Both the position numbers and the translations under genes were made by a program. A model generated the notes under the pieces. It was not told where the DNA came from. It worked only from the letters and a program-made list of their open reading frames with translations, and did not search any database. Shown here one piece after another: positions 8,927 to 17,242 of a stretch of 64,000 nt of DNA. Positions within the stretch are counted from its first letter, which is position 1, and each line of letters starts with the position of its first letter. The DNA comes from Humitalea sp050632385. GTDB lineage: Bacteria; Pseudomonadota; Alphaproteobacteria; Acetobacterales; Acetobacteraceae. The stretch covers positions 2,790,001 to 2,854,000 of the forward strand of contig NZ_CP192599.1 in the NCBI RefSeq assembly GCF_050632385.1, given 5' to 3'.

Positions 8927-10060
8927 CTACGGCGGCGCGGTTTTCTTCGGTGCTGGGCGGATATGGTCCGATCCGTAGTAGTCGGCGACATCCCAGGCCC
9001 GGTTGCCCAGCACGGCGCGTTCCCCCACCACATGCATGATTTGCCGGGCGAGGGTCAGGTAGGCCGGGTTGCGCCGGCTGTCCCTTTGCAGATGGGCGTG
9101 GGTGTTCTTGATGATCTTCACCAGCGCCGACATGCGCTTCGGATAATTCGCGCCCCAGGTGGTCGCATGATAGGTGGCAAGCCCGTCGTCGATCGCGCGG
9201 GTCAGGCTGCCGCGCATCGAATGGGCGACGGTGCTCAGCGTCTTCCAGGCATCGACGTCCAGCAGGTCCGTGCCCTGCAGCGGCGTCGTGTGGCTGAGGT
9301 TGTGCAGGTCGGCGAGCAGATTGTTCACGCGCTGGATCCCGAGCGCCACCGAATTGCCCCAGACCTCCGCGTCATTCGGCGTGAAGTAGATGGTGCCCTT
9401 CGACGTGCTGCCGCCCATGGCGGCGAAGGCGTCCCCGCCGCCGGCGCAGAGTGCCCGCACCGCGACGCCGGAGCAGTTCTGCGACGTGCTGATGTAGGTG
9501 TAGTTGAAATCCTCGCTGACACGGAAGTTCACGCACCAGGCCACGATCCGGTTCATGTCGAGGCCGAGCGACGTCGCGCGCATCCCCGTCAGCGCCGGCA
9601 GCGCGATCAGGGCCTGGGGGCGCTGGCCCCAATAGTCGTTGCCATTGTCATATTCCGCGAAGACCACCTGGCCGGCACGCGGCGCTCCGCCGTTTTCCAG
9701 CGCCGCCCGTCCGGTCGCGCCAAGTTCGTTGTCGTAGTCGTTGTTGTGATGGGAGAGGAAATTGCCGTCGCGCCGGCTGGTGTAGATCGTCTTGTTGCTT
9801 TCCTGCCCGCGCTTCGTCCCCTTGTCCGACGCGCTGGCCGGCCAGAAGCTGACGTAGCGGATTTCATCATCATCGTCGTAGGCTGGTTGGTAGCCAACGA
9901 AGGGACCTTCGTCGCGGTCCCGCCGCAGCAGGACGGAGGCATGCCCAGGATGCGTCAGCGCGCCCGCCCAGGCGCCGGTATGCCAGATCATCATCGTGCA
10001 TTCGAAGGCTGCCGTCTGCGCGAGTTCGATCTCGGCCCGGATGTAGCCGCGTTTTGACAT
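8927..10060 (-). CDS. Permuted papain-like (NlpC/P60 or LRAT-type) protein, paralogue A
   Basis: A 377-residue protein I do not recognise by name. It has no signal peptide or membrane segment. The conserved points shared with its neighbour are THPGHASVLLRR (His37, His40), RYVSFWP (residues 69-74) and YISTSQNCSGVAVRAL (Cys196) followed by a glycine-rich AGGGDAF. A histidine near the N-terminus and an N-C-S cysteine later is the order found in circularly permuted papain-like folds such as YiiX, LRAT and some effector proteases, so a cysteine hydrolase or acyltransferase is an inference. The last 170 residues are helical with no known motif. It is the downstream member of a tandem pair and ends 14 bases from repeat copy 1. 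A toxin or secreted effector role is possible, but no immunity gene or secretion signal is visible. Confidence 0.72.
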   Translation of the reverse strand: MSKRGYIRAEIELAQTAAFECTMMIWHTGAWAGALTHPGHASVLLRRDRDEGPFVGYQPAYDDDDEIRYVSFWPASASDKGTKRGQESNKTIYTSRRDGNFLSHHNNDYDNELGATGRAALENGGAPRAGQVVFAEYDNGNDYWGQRPQALIALPALTGMRATSLGLDMNRIVAWCVNFRVSEDFNYTYISTSQNCSGVAVRALCAGGGDAFAAMGGSTSKGTIYFTPNDAEVWGNSVALGIQRVNNLLADLHNLSHTTPLQGTDLLDVDAWKTLSTVAHSMRGSLTRAIDDGLATYHATTWGANYPKRMSALVKIIKNTHAHLQRDSRRNPAYLTLARQIMHVVGERAVLGNRAWDVADYYGSDHIRPAPKKTAPP

Positions 10061-10163
10061 TTGCCTGATCCCCCGCGCTTGTCAGCATTGCTGGCCGCGC
10101 CGGGTGCAGTGTCAATTCACGTTCCAATGACCATGCGGGCCAATGACCATGCCGGGCCGCCGC

Positions 10164-11282
10164 TCAGGCCGGGCGCATATGCGCCTCGCCATAATAACTG
10201 GCGACATTCCACGGCGCCGTCCCCTGGGCCGCGACCAGCCCCACGACATGGATGATCGCGCGGCCGAGTTGCAGATAGGCGGCATCGCGCCCGCCTGGCG
10301 TCTTCATGTGCTTTTCGATGTTGCTGATCATCGTGACCAAGGCGGCAAATTTCTTGGGATAGTCGGTGGCCCAGGTATTCGCATGATAGACGGCCAGCGC
10401 CGCGTCGATCGCCCGCGTCTCGGTGCCGCGCCGGGTCCATGACACGGCGCTGGTCGTCTTCCAGGACTCGACCGTCGGCAGGTCCACGCCCACCATCGGC
10501 AGCGCCGCCACCCGGCCGTTGATCGTCGCCAGCATCTGGTTCACCAGTTGGATGCCGCTGGCGACCGCGCGGCCCCAGGTCTGCGCGTCGTTCGGCGTCA
10601 TGTAGAGCGTGCCCTTCGACGGGTTCCCGCCGATCGCGCCAAACGCGTCCGCGCCACCGGCGCACATCGCCCGCACCGCGACGCCGGAGCAATTGTTGCT
10701 TTTGCTGATGTAGGTGTAGTTGAACTCGGGGCTTGCCTTGAACGCGATCGCCCAGTCGACGACCTTGTTCATGTTGATGCCGAGCGAGGTCGCGCGCATG
10801 CCGGCCAGGGCCGGCAGGGTGATCCCGACCTCGAACCGCGTGCCCCACAGGTCACGCCCGCCGTAGCTGCCGACCACCATCTGGTTGGTCCGTGGCGCAC
10901 CACCGCGATCCAGCGTCCTGCGGGCTGCCTCGCCAAGTTCCATGGCCCAGTCCATCAGATGGTTCGTCAGGAAATTTCCGTCGCGCGTGCTGAGGTAGAT
11001 GGATACCCCGCCGGCCTTGCCGGTCTTGGTGTATTTGTCGCTATCGCCGGTCGGCCAGAAACTGATGTAGCGCATGCGCGTCGGGTCCATGTCCGGGACC
11101 ACGATATTGTTGTTGTAGACCCAAGGCCCGGGATTGTTTTCACGCCGCATCAGGATGGCCGCATGGCCCGGATGGCTCAAGGCATCGGTGCCACCACCGG
11201 TGCGCCAGATCATCATCTCACATTCGTAGGCAGCGCCTTGCGGAACGGTGACGAGGATCGGCGTCGGTCCGTAGTTGGTCAT
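10164..11282 (-). CDS. Permuted papain-like (NlpC/P60 or LRAT-type) protein, paralogue B
   Basis: A 372-residue paralogue of the next gene downstream, alignable from end to end with only short length differences. The shared motifs sit at the same positions: SHPGHAAILMRR (His37, His40), RYISFWP (residues 71-77) and YISKSNNCSGVAVRAM (Cys198) with AGGADAFGAIGG after it. Both also share ECxMMIW at residues 20-26, whose cysteine could be structural. The separation of 103 bases and identical strand suggest one transcript starting in the gap 11283-11445. Divergence is highest in the loop after residue 48, just after the catalytic-type histidine, and in the C-terminal helices, which would fit different partners or substrates. 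As for the neighbour, enzyme activity is inferred from the spacing of His and Cys, not from a confident family match. Confidence 0.72.
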   Translation of the reverse strand: MTNYGPTPILVTVPQGAAYECEMMIWRTGGGTDALSHPGHAAILMRRENNPGPWVYNNNIVVPDMDPTRMRYISFWPTGDSDKYTKTGKAGGVSIYLSTRDGNFLTNHLMDWAMELGEAARRTLDRGGAPRTNQMVVGSYGGRDLWGTRFEVGITLPALAGMRATSLGINMNKVVDWAIAFKASPEFNYTYISKSNNCSGVAVRAMCAGGADAFGAIGGNPSKGTLYMTPNDAQTWGRAVASGIQLVNQMLATINGRVAALPMVGVDLPTVESWKTTSAVSWTRRGTETRAIDAALAVYHANTWATDYPKKFAALVTMISNIEKHMKTPGGRDAAYLQLGRAIIHVVGLVAAQGTAPWNVASYYGEAHMRPA

Positions 11283-11445
11283 AAACGCCAGGCTCCAATG
11301 TTACAGTATCATAAGAGCATGCCCCGCCCCACGCGTCGCGTCACCTTCCCGTGCGGGCGGCTTCCCAACCCCGCAGCTGTGATGGCAGCATCGCTTGCGA
11401 AACGGCCCGTCAGTGGCCGGCAGCACGTTTGGGGAACGCCACCAC

Positions 11446-12687
11446 ATGACCGACCTGACCCGCCGCGCGACGCTCGGCGTCGCTGCGGCACTGCCCTTTG
11501 CCGGGGGCGCCCGCGCCCAGATGCGCGATGGGACGCGCGATGTCATCCGCATCGGCGTGCTGGCCGATTTCTCCGGCCCCTACCGCGACACCTCCGGCCC
11601 CACATCGGTCGTCTGCGCGCGCCAGGCGGCCGAGGACCTGGGCCTGGCCGCCCGCGGCATCCGGGTGGAATTCGTCCAGGGCGATCACCAGAACCGCCCC
11701 GACGTCGCCCTGGCCCTGGCTCGCCGCTGGATCGACCAGGACAGCGTGGACATGATCACCGAGGTGAACAACAGCGCCATCGCGCTGGCGGTCGCCGAAC
11801 TGGTGCGGGAAAAGGACAAGGTCCAGGTCGCCACCGGCGCCGCCGGCGCGGCACTGACCGGGGATCGTTGCAGCACCAACACCATCCACTGGACCTACGA
11901 CACCTGGATGTTCGCCAATGTGCTCGGCCGTGCCGCGGTGCGCGCCGGCAGCGACACCTGGTTCTTCGTCACCGCCGACTACGGCTTCGGCCATCAGTTG
12001 GAACGCGACACCGCGGCGGCGGTCACGGCCGAGGGCGGGCGCATCCTGGGCGGCGTGAAATTCCCCTTTCCGGGGACCACGGATTTCTCCTCCTTCATCC
12101 TCCAGGCGCAATCCTCGCGGGCCAAGGTCGTGGCCTTCGCCTCGGCCGGGGCCGATACCGTCAATTGCATCAAGCAGGCGCAGGAATTCGGCCTGGTCCG
12201 GCGCGGCCAGAAACTGCTGGCGATGATCGCCTTCACCACCGACATCCATGCGATGGGGCTGGCGACCGCCCAGGGGCTGCTGCTGTGCGAGGTCTTCTAT
12301 TGGGATCTCAACCCCCGCACCCGCGCCTTCACCGACCGGGTGCGGCCCAGGACCCCGAACAACTGGCCGAACCAGGAACATGCCGGCACCTATTCGGGCA
12401 CCCTGCACTACCTCAAGGCCGTCGCCGACCTGGGCGTGCCGGCCGCCAAGGCGAGCGGCCGCGCCGTCATTGAACGGATGAAGGCGATGCCGACCGACGA
12501 CGACGCTTTCGGCCCGGGCCTCATCCGCCCCGATGGCCGGAAAATCCACCCCGCGCATCTGTTCGAGGTGAAGACCCCCGGCGAAAGCCGCGGCCCCTGG
12601 GATTACTACAAGCACCTGGGCACCATCTCCGGCGAGGAAGCCTTCCGGCCCGTGGCGCTCGGCGGCTGTCCCCTGGTCCGCACCTGA
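11446..12687 (+). CDS. Branched-chain amino-acid type ABC substrate-binding protein (LivK-like)
   Basis: A 413-residue periplasmic binding protein of the type I fold (Peripla_BP_6). I chose the ATG at 11446 because it gives a twin-arginine-like signal, MTDLTRRATLGVAAALPFAGGARA, with cleavage after ARA. The mature protein begins VIRIGVLADFSGPYRDTSG, typical of LivK-like proteins, and continues with a variable lobe and a late conserved block EVFYWDLNPRTRAFTDRV. No permease or ATPase genes lie beside it, so it must work with a transporter encoded elsewhere or act in sensing. The ligand cannot be predicted; in this family hydrophobic or aromatic acids and amides are common. It stands alone, divergent from the papain-like pair. 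Confidence 0.85.
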   Translation: MTDLTRRATLGVAAALPFAGGARAQMRDGTRDVIRIGVLADFSGPYRDTSGPTSVVCARQAAEDLGLAARGIRVEFVQGDHQNRPDVALALARRWIDQDSVDMITEVNNSAIALAVAELVREKDKVQVATGAAGAALTGDRCSTNTIHWTYDTWMFANVLGRAAVRAGSDTWFFVTADYGFGHQLERDTAAAVTAEGGRILGGVKFPFPGTTDFSSFILQAQSSRAKVVAFASAGADTVNCIKQAQEFGLVRRGQKLLAMIAFTTDIHAMGLATAQGLLLCEVFYWDLNPRTRAFTDRVRPRTPNNWPNQEHAGTYSGTLHYLKAVADLGVPAAKASGRAVIERMKAMPTDDDAFGPGLIRPDGRKIHPAHLFEVKTPGESRGPWDYYKHLGTISGEEAFRPVALGGCPLVRT

Positions 12688-12727
12688 ACGGGCTTGCCGC
12701 CGTGGCGCGAATGCGTGACACGGCGGC

Positions 12728-13885
12728 ATGCAAACCTTCGATGCCCTGGTTATCGGCGCCGGCGCCGCCGGGCTGATGTGCGCGATCTCCGCCGGCCGGC
12801 GCGGGCGCCGTGTCGCGGTGATCGAGCACCTGGATCATCCGGGCGCCAAGATCCTCATCTCCGGCGGCGGCCGCTGCAATTTCACCAACCGCGAAGCGCC
12901 GCCCGATCGCTTCCTGTCGGCCAATGCCGCCTTCTGCCGGTCGGCGCTGTCGCAGTTCACGCCGCAGGATGTCATCGACCTGGTGAATGCCCATGGCATC
13001 GCCTGGCATGAAAAGACCCTGGGCCAACTCTTCTGCGACGGATCGGCCAGGCAGATCGTCGCCATGCTGATGGCCGAATGCCGCGATGCCGGGGTCGAGG
13101 TTCTGCTGGGCCACCGCGTGACCGACGTCGCGGCGGGTTTTACGGTCACCACCGATCGCGGCACCTTCACCGCCCCATCGCTGGTGCTGGCGACCGGCGG
13201 GCTGTCGATCCCAAAAATGGGCGCGACGGGCTTTGCCATCGACGTCGCCCGCCGCTTCGGCCTGCCCATCGTGCCGACCCGCCCGGCCCTGGTGCCGCTG
13301 ACCTTCCAGGGCGAGGCGCTCGACATCATGCGTCCCCTCTCCGGCCTGTCGCTGGAGGTATCCGCCAGCACCGGCCGCGCCGCCTTCCGCGAGGGCATGG
13401 TCTTCACCCACCGCGGCGTGTCCGGCCCCGCGGTGCTGCAGGTCTCCTCCTACTGGACGCCAGGCCAGGAGATCGCGCTCGACCTCGCCCCCGGCATCGA
13501 CGTCACCGCGGGGCTTCTCGCCGCCAAGCACAGCCGCCCCAAGGCACAGGCCACGACGGTCCTGGGCGGCGTCCTGCCCGGACGCCTGGCCGAGGTGCTG
13601 GGCGCCGCCACCCGCCTGGCCGACATGCCGGACCGGGACCTGGCCCGCATCGGCGCCGCCATCAACGCCTGGCGCCTGGTGCCATCCGGCACCGAAGGCT
13701 ATGCCAAAGCCGAGGTCATGGCCGGCGGCGTGGACACCAGGGCGCTGTCGCAACGCAGCCTGGAAGCCCGCGCCGTGCCAGGGCTTTTTGTGGTGGGTGA
13801 GGCCGTGGACGTGACCGGCTGGCTCGGCGGCTACAATTTCCAATGGGCCTGGTCGAGCGGCTGGGCGGCGGGCCAGGCGGTGTGA
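12728..13885 (+). CDS. BaiN/YhiN-type FAD-dependent oxidoreductase (HI0933 family)
   Basis: A 385-residue flavoprotein. The dinucleotide-binding motif VIGAGAAGLMCA lies at residues 8-19, followed by ISGGGRCNFTN at 45-55, the signature of the HI0933/BaiN family, and LATGGLSIPKMGATG near residue 155. The C-terminus has the family's substrate block and a final GGYNFQWAWSSGWAAGQ, which closes the FAD site. Some relatives reduce bile acids or act as rdxA-like reductases; the bacterial housekeeping role is unknown. It appears to match the variant of the family found in proteobacteria that is slightly shorter than YhiN. The gene is single, 40 bases after the LivK-type gene on the same strand, so it may be read with it. 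Confidence 0.85.
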   Translation: MQTFDALVIGAGAAGLMCAISAGRRGRRVAVIEHLDHPGAKILISGGGRCNFTNREAPPDRFLSANAAFCRSALSQFTPQDVIDLVNAHGIAWHEKTLGQLFCDGSARQIVAMLMAECRDAGVEVLLGHRVTDVAAGFTVTTDRGTFTAPSLVLATGGLSIPKMGATGFAIDVARRFGLPIVPTRPALVPLTFQGEALDIMRPLSGLSLEVSASTGRAAFREGMVFTHRGVSGPAVLQVSSYWTPGQEIALDLAPGIDVTAGLLAAKHSRPKAQATTVLGGVLPGRLAEVLGAATRLADMPDRDLARIGAAINAWRLVPSGTEGYAKAEVMAGGVDTRALSQRSLEARAVPGLFVVGEAVDVTGWLGGYNFQWAWSSGWAAGQAV

Positions 13886-14096
13886 TCCTGCCATCTGCGC
13901 GATAGGCGACTCGGCAGCCCCCCCCGCGCGCTTACCTGTTGTTCACCTGGACGGGCCGACAGTGTCACCCGGCAGACCGCGCGGTGTTGCGCCAGCCCAT
14001 GGCGCATCCTTCGCGAAGCGGCATCACCTGCGCGGCCTGCAATTCCCCTCCGAAACGCACAGATCCTGACGTGCGTGGTCCTGGCATAGTCCCGGA

Positions 14097-14537
14097 TCAG
14101 GCCGGGGCCATGGCTTCGGCCCAGGCGATGATCCGCCCCTCGGGCATGGCGCCGGCCTGTCGCGCGACCTCCCGCCCACCGGCGAACAGCGCCAATGTCG
14201 GGATGCTGCTGATCGACAATTGGGCTGCCAGGTTCGGGGCTTCCTCGGTCGATACCTTGACCAGCCGCAGCCGCGGTTCCAACCGGCGCGCCGCGGCCTC
14301 GAACGCCGGCGCCATCGCCCGGCATGGGCCGCACCAGGACGCCCAGAAATCCACCAGCAGCGGCAGGCCGCTGTGACGCAGATGATGGGCGAAACGCTGC
14401 TCGTTCAACGCCACCGGCATGCCTTCGAACAGCGCCGCGCGACACCCGCCGCAGCGTGGGCCATCGCCCAGGCGTGCCGCCGGCACACGATTGATCGCGT
14501 CGCAATGCGGGCACACGATCTGGATGGTGTCGGTCAT
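14097..14537 (-). CDS. trxC: Thioredoxin 2 (TrxC) with N-terminal zinc finger
   Basis: A 146-residue thioredoxin. Two CxxC pairs at the N-terminus (CPHC and CGGC, residues 9-33) form the zinc-binding extension of thioredoxin 2. The active site WCGPC follows LLVDFWAS near residue 70, and the cis-proline is in SISSIPTLALF. I chose the ATG at 14537 because it fits the family's start and lies 13 bases after the bigR-like gene; a longer frame would overlap that gene. Thioredoxin 2 reduces protein disulfides and, in several organisms, also protein persulfides. Its place directly behind a sulfide regulator therefore makes sense as the reductive arm of persulfide stress handling. It ends in a 211-base gap (13886-14096) in which I see no gene or clear signal. 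Confidence 0.9.
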   Translation of the reverse strand: MTDTIQIVCPHCDAINRVPAARLGDGPRCGGCRAALFEGMPVALNEQRFAHHLRHSGLPLLVDFWASWCGPCRAMAPAFEAAARRLEPRLRLVKVSTEEAPNLAAQLSISSIPTLALFAGGREVARQAGAMPEGRIIAWAEAMAPA

Positions 14538-14550
14538 ATGCTGCCTCCGT

Positions 14551-14886
14551 TCAGCCCTGTGGTTCCGCCGCCGGCGCGCAATACAGCCGGTCCAGCGTCG
14601 CAAGGATCGCGCTGACCTCCGGGCTGGCCAGGCGGTAGTAGATCGTTTGCCCATCGCGCCGCGTTTCGACCAGCCGCAGGTCGCGCATCCGTGCCAGGTG
14701 CTGCGACAACGCGGTGGGCGCCAGCCCCACCAGCTCCGCCAGCGCGCCCACCGACTTCTCCCCTTCCAGCAGATGGCACAGCGCCATCAGCCGCTTGGCA
14801 TTCGCCAGGGCCGACAACATCCGGGCGGCTTCCTCCACCTTGGCTTCCATCGCCGCATAGGATGCATCACCTTGGTCGATTTTCAT
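14551..14886 (-). CDS. bigR: BigR/SqrR-type ArsR regulator of sulfide response
   Basis: A 111-residue winged-helix repressor of the ArsR family. The DNA-binding helix is in LVGLAPTALSQHLARMRD, followed by the wing RRDGQTIYYRL. Two cysteines, one in LMALCHLLEG (about residue 37) and one near the end in DRLYC (about 104), are at the positions of the pair that forms a disulfide or tetrasulfide in BigR and SqrR when persulfide is present, releasing DNA. No arsenite-type CxC motif is present. It is divergent from the DUF2892-pmpAB-blh operon, which is the known BigR target set, and is followed at 13 bases by trxC. An inverted repeat in the shared promoter (14900-14915) is the likely operator and would give self-regulation. 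Confidence 0.88.
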   Translation of the reverse strand: MKIDQGDASYAAMEAKVEEAARMLSALANAKRLMALCHLLEGEKSVGALAELVGLAPTALSQHLARMRDLRLVETRRDGQTIYYRLASPEVSAILATLDRLYCAPAAEPQG

Positions 14887-14899
14887 CTTGTCATCTTAG

Positions 14900-14915
14900 C
14901 ATATTCGCATATATG
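14900..14915. promoter_or_regulatory. Candidate BigR operator in divergent promoter
   Basis: CATATTCGCATATATG lies midway in the 61-base gap between bigR and the DUF2892 gene. The outer five bases on each side, CATAT and ATATG, form an inverted repeat with a six-base centre. It is strongly AT-rich against its surroundings, as are the operators reported for BigR in plant-associated bacteria. Its position would let one bound dimer block both promoters. Not tested. Confidence 0.5.
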
Positions 14916-14947
14916 AACCAACCAGCAATCTACCCTGGGAGGCCACC

Positions 14948-15166
14948 ATGATCAACGTCGGTTCGCTCGATCGCGCCATCCGCTTCGTCTTGGGCGCGGT
15001 GCTTCTTGTCGCCCCCTTCGTCTTCCCCGGCGTCTTCGCGGCCATGGGCGCATGGCGCCTGGCCGTGGCCGCTGTCGGCGCCGTGCTGCTTGGCACCGCC
15101 GTCTTCCGCTTCTGCCCGGCCTATTGGCTCTTCGGCATCCGCACCTGCGAACTCGGCCGCGCCTGA
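14948..15166 (+). CDS. DUF2892 inner-membrane protein
   Basis: A 72-residue membrane protein of the DUF2892 (YgaP membrane part) family. It opens with NVGSLDRAIRFVLGAVLL and has two hydrophobic helices (residues about 12-30 and 35-52). The family's motif FCPAYWLFGIRTC closes it. In YgaP this segment is fused to a rhodanese and may pass thiocyanate or sulfur species; here it is separate, with no rhodanese domain. It is the first gene of the four-gene sulfide operon, one base before pmpA. A good ribosome site (GGGAGG) precedes the ATG at about seven bases. Confidence 0.85.
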   Translation: MINVGSLDRAIRFVLGAVLLVAPFVFPGVFAAMGAWRLAVAAVGAVLLGTAVFRFCPAYWLFGIRTCELGRA

Positions 15167-15167
15167 C

Positions 15168-15596
15168 ATGACCGCGACCGCCTTCACCCCCGTGGCGTCG
15201 CTGCTCGGCGGCGCCATGATCGGTGCCGCCGCCGTCATGCTGCTGGCCGCCGTCGGCCGCATCGCCGGCATCAGCGGCATCGCGGTGCGGCTGCTGCCGC
15301 CCTACCAGGATGACGGCTTCGCCGGGCGCCTAGCCTTTATCGCGGGGCTGGTCGCGGCGCCGCTCATCATGTTGCTCGCCACCGGCGCGGCCCCCGTGCC
15401 GACGATCGCCGCCGGCCCGGGGCTGCTGATCCTCGCCGGTCTGCTGGTCGGCTTTGGCGCGGTCTGGGGCAATGGCTGCACCTCCGGCCACGGGGTCTGC
15501 GGCCTGTCGCGCCTGTCGCTGCGTTCGCTCGTCGCGACCCTGGTCTTCATGGGCACGGCCATGGCCACCGTCTTCCTGACCCGGCACGTGCTGTGA
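15168..15596 (+). CDS. pmpA: YeeE/YedE-type sulfur transporter subunit PmpA
   Basis: A 142-residue membrane protein forming half of a YeeE/YedE transporter, which carries thiosulfate or sulfane-sulfur compounds. It has four predicted membrane helices. The signature GNGCTSGHGVCG near residue 104 holds two cysteines that relay the sulfur compound in this family. The ATG at 15168 starts one base after the preceding stop. A GTG for pmpB overlaps its stop codon as GTGA, so the two halves are coupled. In many bacteria the two halves are one chain; here, as in Xylella and Rhizobium BigR operons, they are separate genes. Confidence 0.88.
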   Translation: MTATAFTPVASLLGGAMIGAAAVMLLAAVGRIAGISGIAVRLLPPYQDDGFAGRLAFIAGLVAAPLIMLLATGAAPVPTIAAGPGLLILAGLLVGFGAVWGNGCTSGHGVCGLSRLSLRSLVATLVFMGTAMATVFLTRHVL

Positions 15597-16051
15597 GGTC
15601 CGTCGCGGCGCAATTCGCCATCGGCCTGGTCTTCGGCCTCGGCCTGATCGTCGCCGGCATGTCGAACCCGGCCAAGGTGCTGAACTTCCTGGACCTGGCG
15701 GCGATCCCGACCGGCGGCTGGGACCCGAGCCTCGCCCTCGTCATGCTGGGCGCCATCGCGGTGACCTTCGTCGGCTACCGCCTGGTCCTGCGCCACAAGC
15801 GGCCGGCCTTTGGCGAAACCTTCAACCTGCCGACCTCGACCCGGATCGACGCACGCATCATCGCCGGCCCCGCGATCTTCGGCATCGGCTGGGGCCTGGC
15901 CGGGTTTTGCCCCGGCCCCGCCTTCACCGCCCTGCTGACCGGCGGCATCCCCGCCATCCTGTTCGTGGCGGCGATGCTGCTCGGCATGGGCAGCGCCCGC
16001 TGGCTGGCCAACCGGCCGGCAAGCCCCCTGCCCGCAGCACCCCGCGCCTGA
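15593..16051 (+). CDS. pmpB: YeeE/YedE-type sulfur transporter subunit PmpB
   Basis: A 152-residue membrane protein, the second half of the split YeeE/YedE transporter (DUF6691 type). The motif GLIVAGMSNPAKVLNFLD lies near residue 18 and WGLAGFCPGPA near residue 108, including the cysteine that pairs functionally with the pmpA site. Four hydrophobic helices are evident. The start is GTG inside the GTGA overlap with pmpA; no alternative ATG exists near the N-terminus. It is followed after 18 bases by the persulfide dioxygenase-type gene of the same operon. Confidence 0.87.
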   Translation: MRSVAAQFAIGLVFGLGLIVAGMSNPAKVLNFLDLAAIPTGGWDPSLALVMLGAIAVTFVGYRLVLRHKRPAFGETFNLPTSTRIDARIIAGPAIFGIGWGLAGFCPGPAFTALLTGGIPAILFVAAMLLGMGSARWLANRPASPLPAAPRA

Positions 16052-16069
16052 CGACACAGGAACCGCCAG

Positions 16070-16963
16070 ATGAACGACATCCCCCACCCCGTCGCCCCAT
16101 CGCCGACGCCCGATGTGACGGGTTTCTTCGAGGCCCAGACCAACACCATCAGCTACATCGTGCGCGACCCGGGCTCCGACGCCTGCGCCGTGATCGATTC
16201 GGTGATGGACATCGACTACGCCGCCGGTCGCATCACCCATGCTTCGGCCGATGCCATCATCGCCCATATCAGGGACCACGGCCTGCGCCTGGAATGGCTG
16301 ATCGAAACCCATGTCCACGCCGACCATCTGTCGGGCGCGCCCTATATCCAGCAAAAACTCGGCGGCCAGATCGGCATCGGCGAACACATCACCAAGGTGC
16401 AGGACGTCTTCGGCAAGGTGTTCAACGAAGGCACCGAATTCCGCCGCGACGGCAGCCAATTCGACCGGCTGTTCAAGGATGGCGATACCTATGCCATCGG
16501 CGGCCTGACCGCCCTGGCCCTGCATACCCCGGGGCATACGCCCGCCTGCATGACGCATGTGATCGGCGATGCCGCCTTCGTCGGCGACACGCTGTTCATG
16601 CCCGATGGCGGATCGGCCCGCGCCGACTTCCCCGGCGGCGATACGCGCACCCTGTTCCGTTCGATCCGCCGCGTGCTGGCGCTGCCGCCGGACACCCGCC
16701 TGTTCATGTGCCACGACTACGGCCCGAACGGGCGCGACATCAAATGGGAAACCACCGTCGCCGAGGAACGCGCCCACAACATTCACGCCCGCGACGGCAC
16801 CACCGAAGACGCGTTTGTCGCAATGCGCGAGGCGCGCGACAGGACGCTCGGCATGCCGCGACTGATCATCCCGTCGTTGCAGGTGAACATGCGCGCCGGC
16901 GCCCTGCCGCCACCGGATGCTGGCGGCAAGGTCTTCCTCAAGGTGCCGGTCAACGTGCTCTGA
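16070..16963 (+). CDS. blh: Metallo-beta-lactamase fold persulfide dioxygenase (Blh/ETHE1-like)
   Basis: A 297-residue protein of the glyoxalase II/ETHE1 branch of the metallo-beta-lactamase fold. Metal-binding motif HVHADHLSG begins at about residue 80, with further ligands in LHTPGHTPAC, FVGDTLFMPD and CHDYGPNGR. The family called Blh in BigR operons oxidises glutathione persulfide to sulfite, using one iron. Unlike some relatives there is no fused rhodanese domain, and the sulfur transporter is encoded just upstream. It is the last gene of the DUF2892-pmpA-pmpB-blh operon; its 3' end is followed at 17 bases by repeat copy 2, which separates it from the convergent efflux operon. Confidence 0.9.
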   Translation: MNDIPHPVAPSPTPDVTGFFEAQTNTISYIVRDPGSDACAVIDSVMDIDYAAGRITHASADAIIAHIRDHGLRLEWLIETHVHADHLSGAPYIQQKLGGQIGIGEHITKVQDVFGKVFNEGTEFRRDGSQFDRLFKDGDTYAIGGLTALALHTPGHTPACMTHVIGDAAFVGDTLFMPDGGSARADFPGGDTRTLFRSIRRVLALPPDTRLFMCHDYGPNGRDIKWETTVAEERAHNIHARDGTTEDAFVAMREARDRTLGMPRLIIPSLQVNMRAGALPPPDAGGKVFLKVPVNVL

Positions 16964-16980
16964 CGGGGTGCGTAAGTACT

Positions 16981-17224
16981 GGGGAGGTTGCGCTTTGAAA
17001 GGGGCTTTGCCCCTCTCAAACTCTCCCCACCAGGGGCCGCCGCCCCTGGACCGACGCGATGTATTGGTAAAATAAAGGGAGGGGCATGGAACACCCTCGA
17101 TCAGAGGCGCGACTTCGATGCCCCTCCCTTTATTTTGCCAAACCCCGTGGGTTCCAAGGGGCCACGGCCCCTTGGTGGGGGAGGTGTGGAGGGAGCGAAG
17201 CCCTCTCCACGGCGCAACTCCCCC
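16981..17224. repeat. Multi-hairpin intergenic repeat, copy 2
   Basis: Between the convergent 3' ends of blh and the RND pump gene. Central stem 17064-17085 pairs with 17120-17141 around a 34-base loop; the only non-Watson-Crick pair is a possible G-U (17068 with 17137). Hairpin B precedes and hairpin D follows the core as in copy 1, but the outer arms are exchanged: the arm with TCTCAAACTCTCC is on the left and the one with GGAGGTGTGGAGGG on the right. Outer ends GGGGAGGTTGCGC and GCGCAACTCCCC are inverted. Core orientation type 2. Confidence 0.9.
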
Positions 17225-17242
17225 AATTCTTCCCCACCCCCG

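Noticed and set aside
13886..14096. A hidden gene or RNA between the BaiN-type gene and trxC
   Set aside because: Open frames here are short and without family resemblance, and no strong structure stands out.
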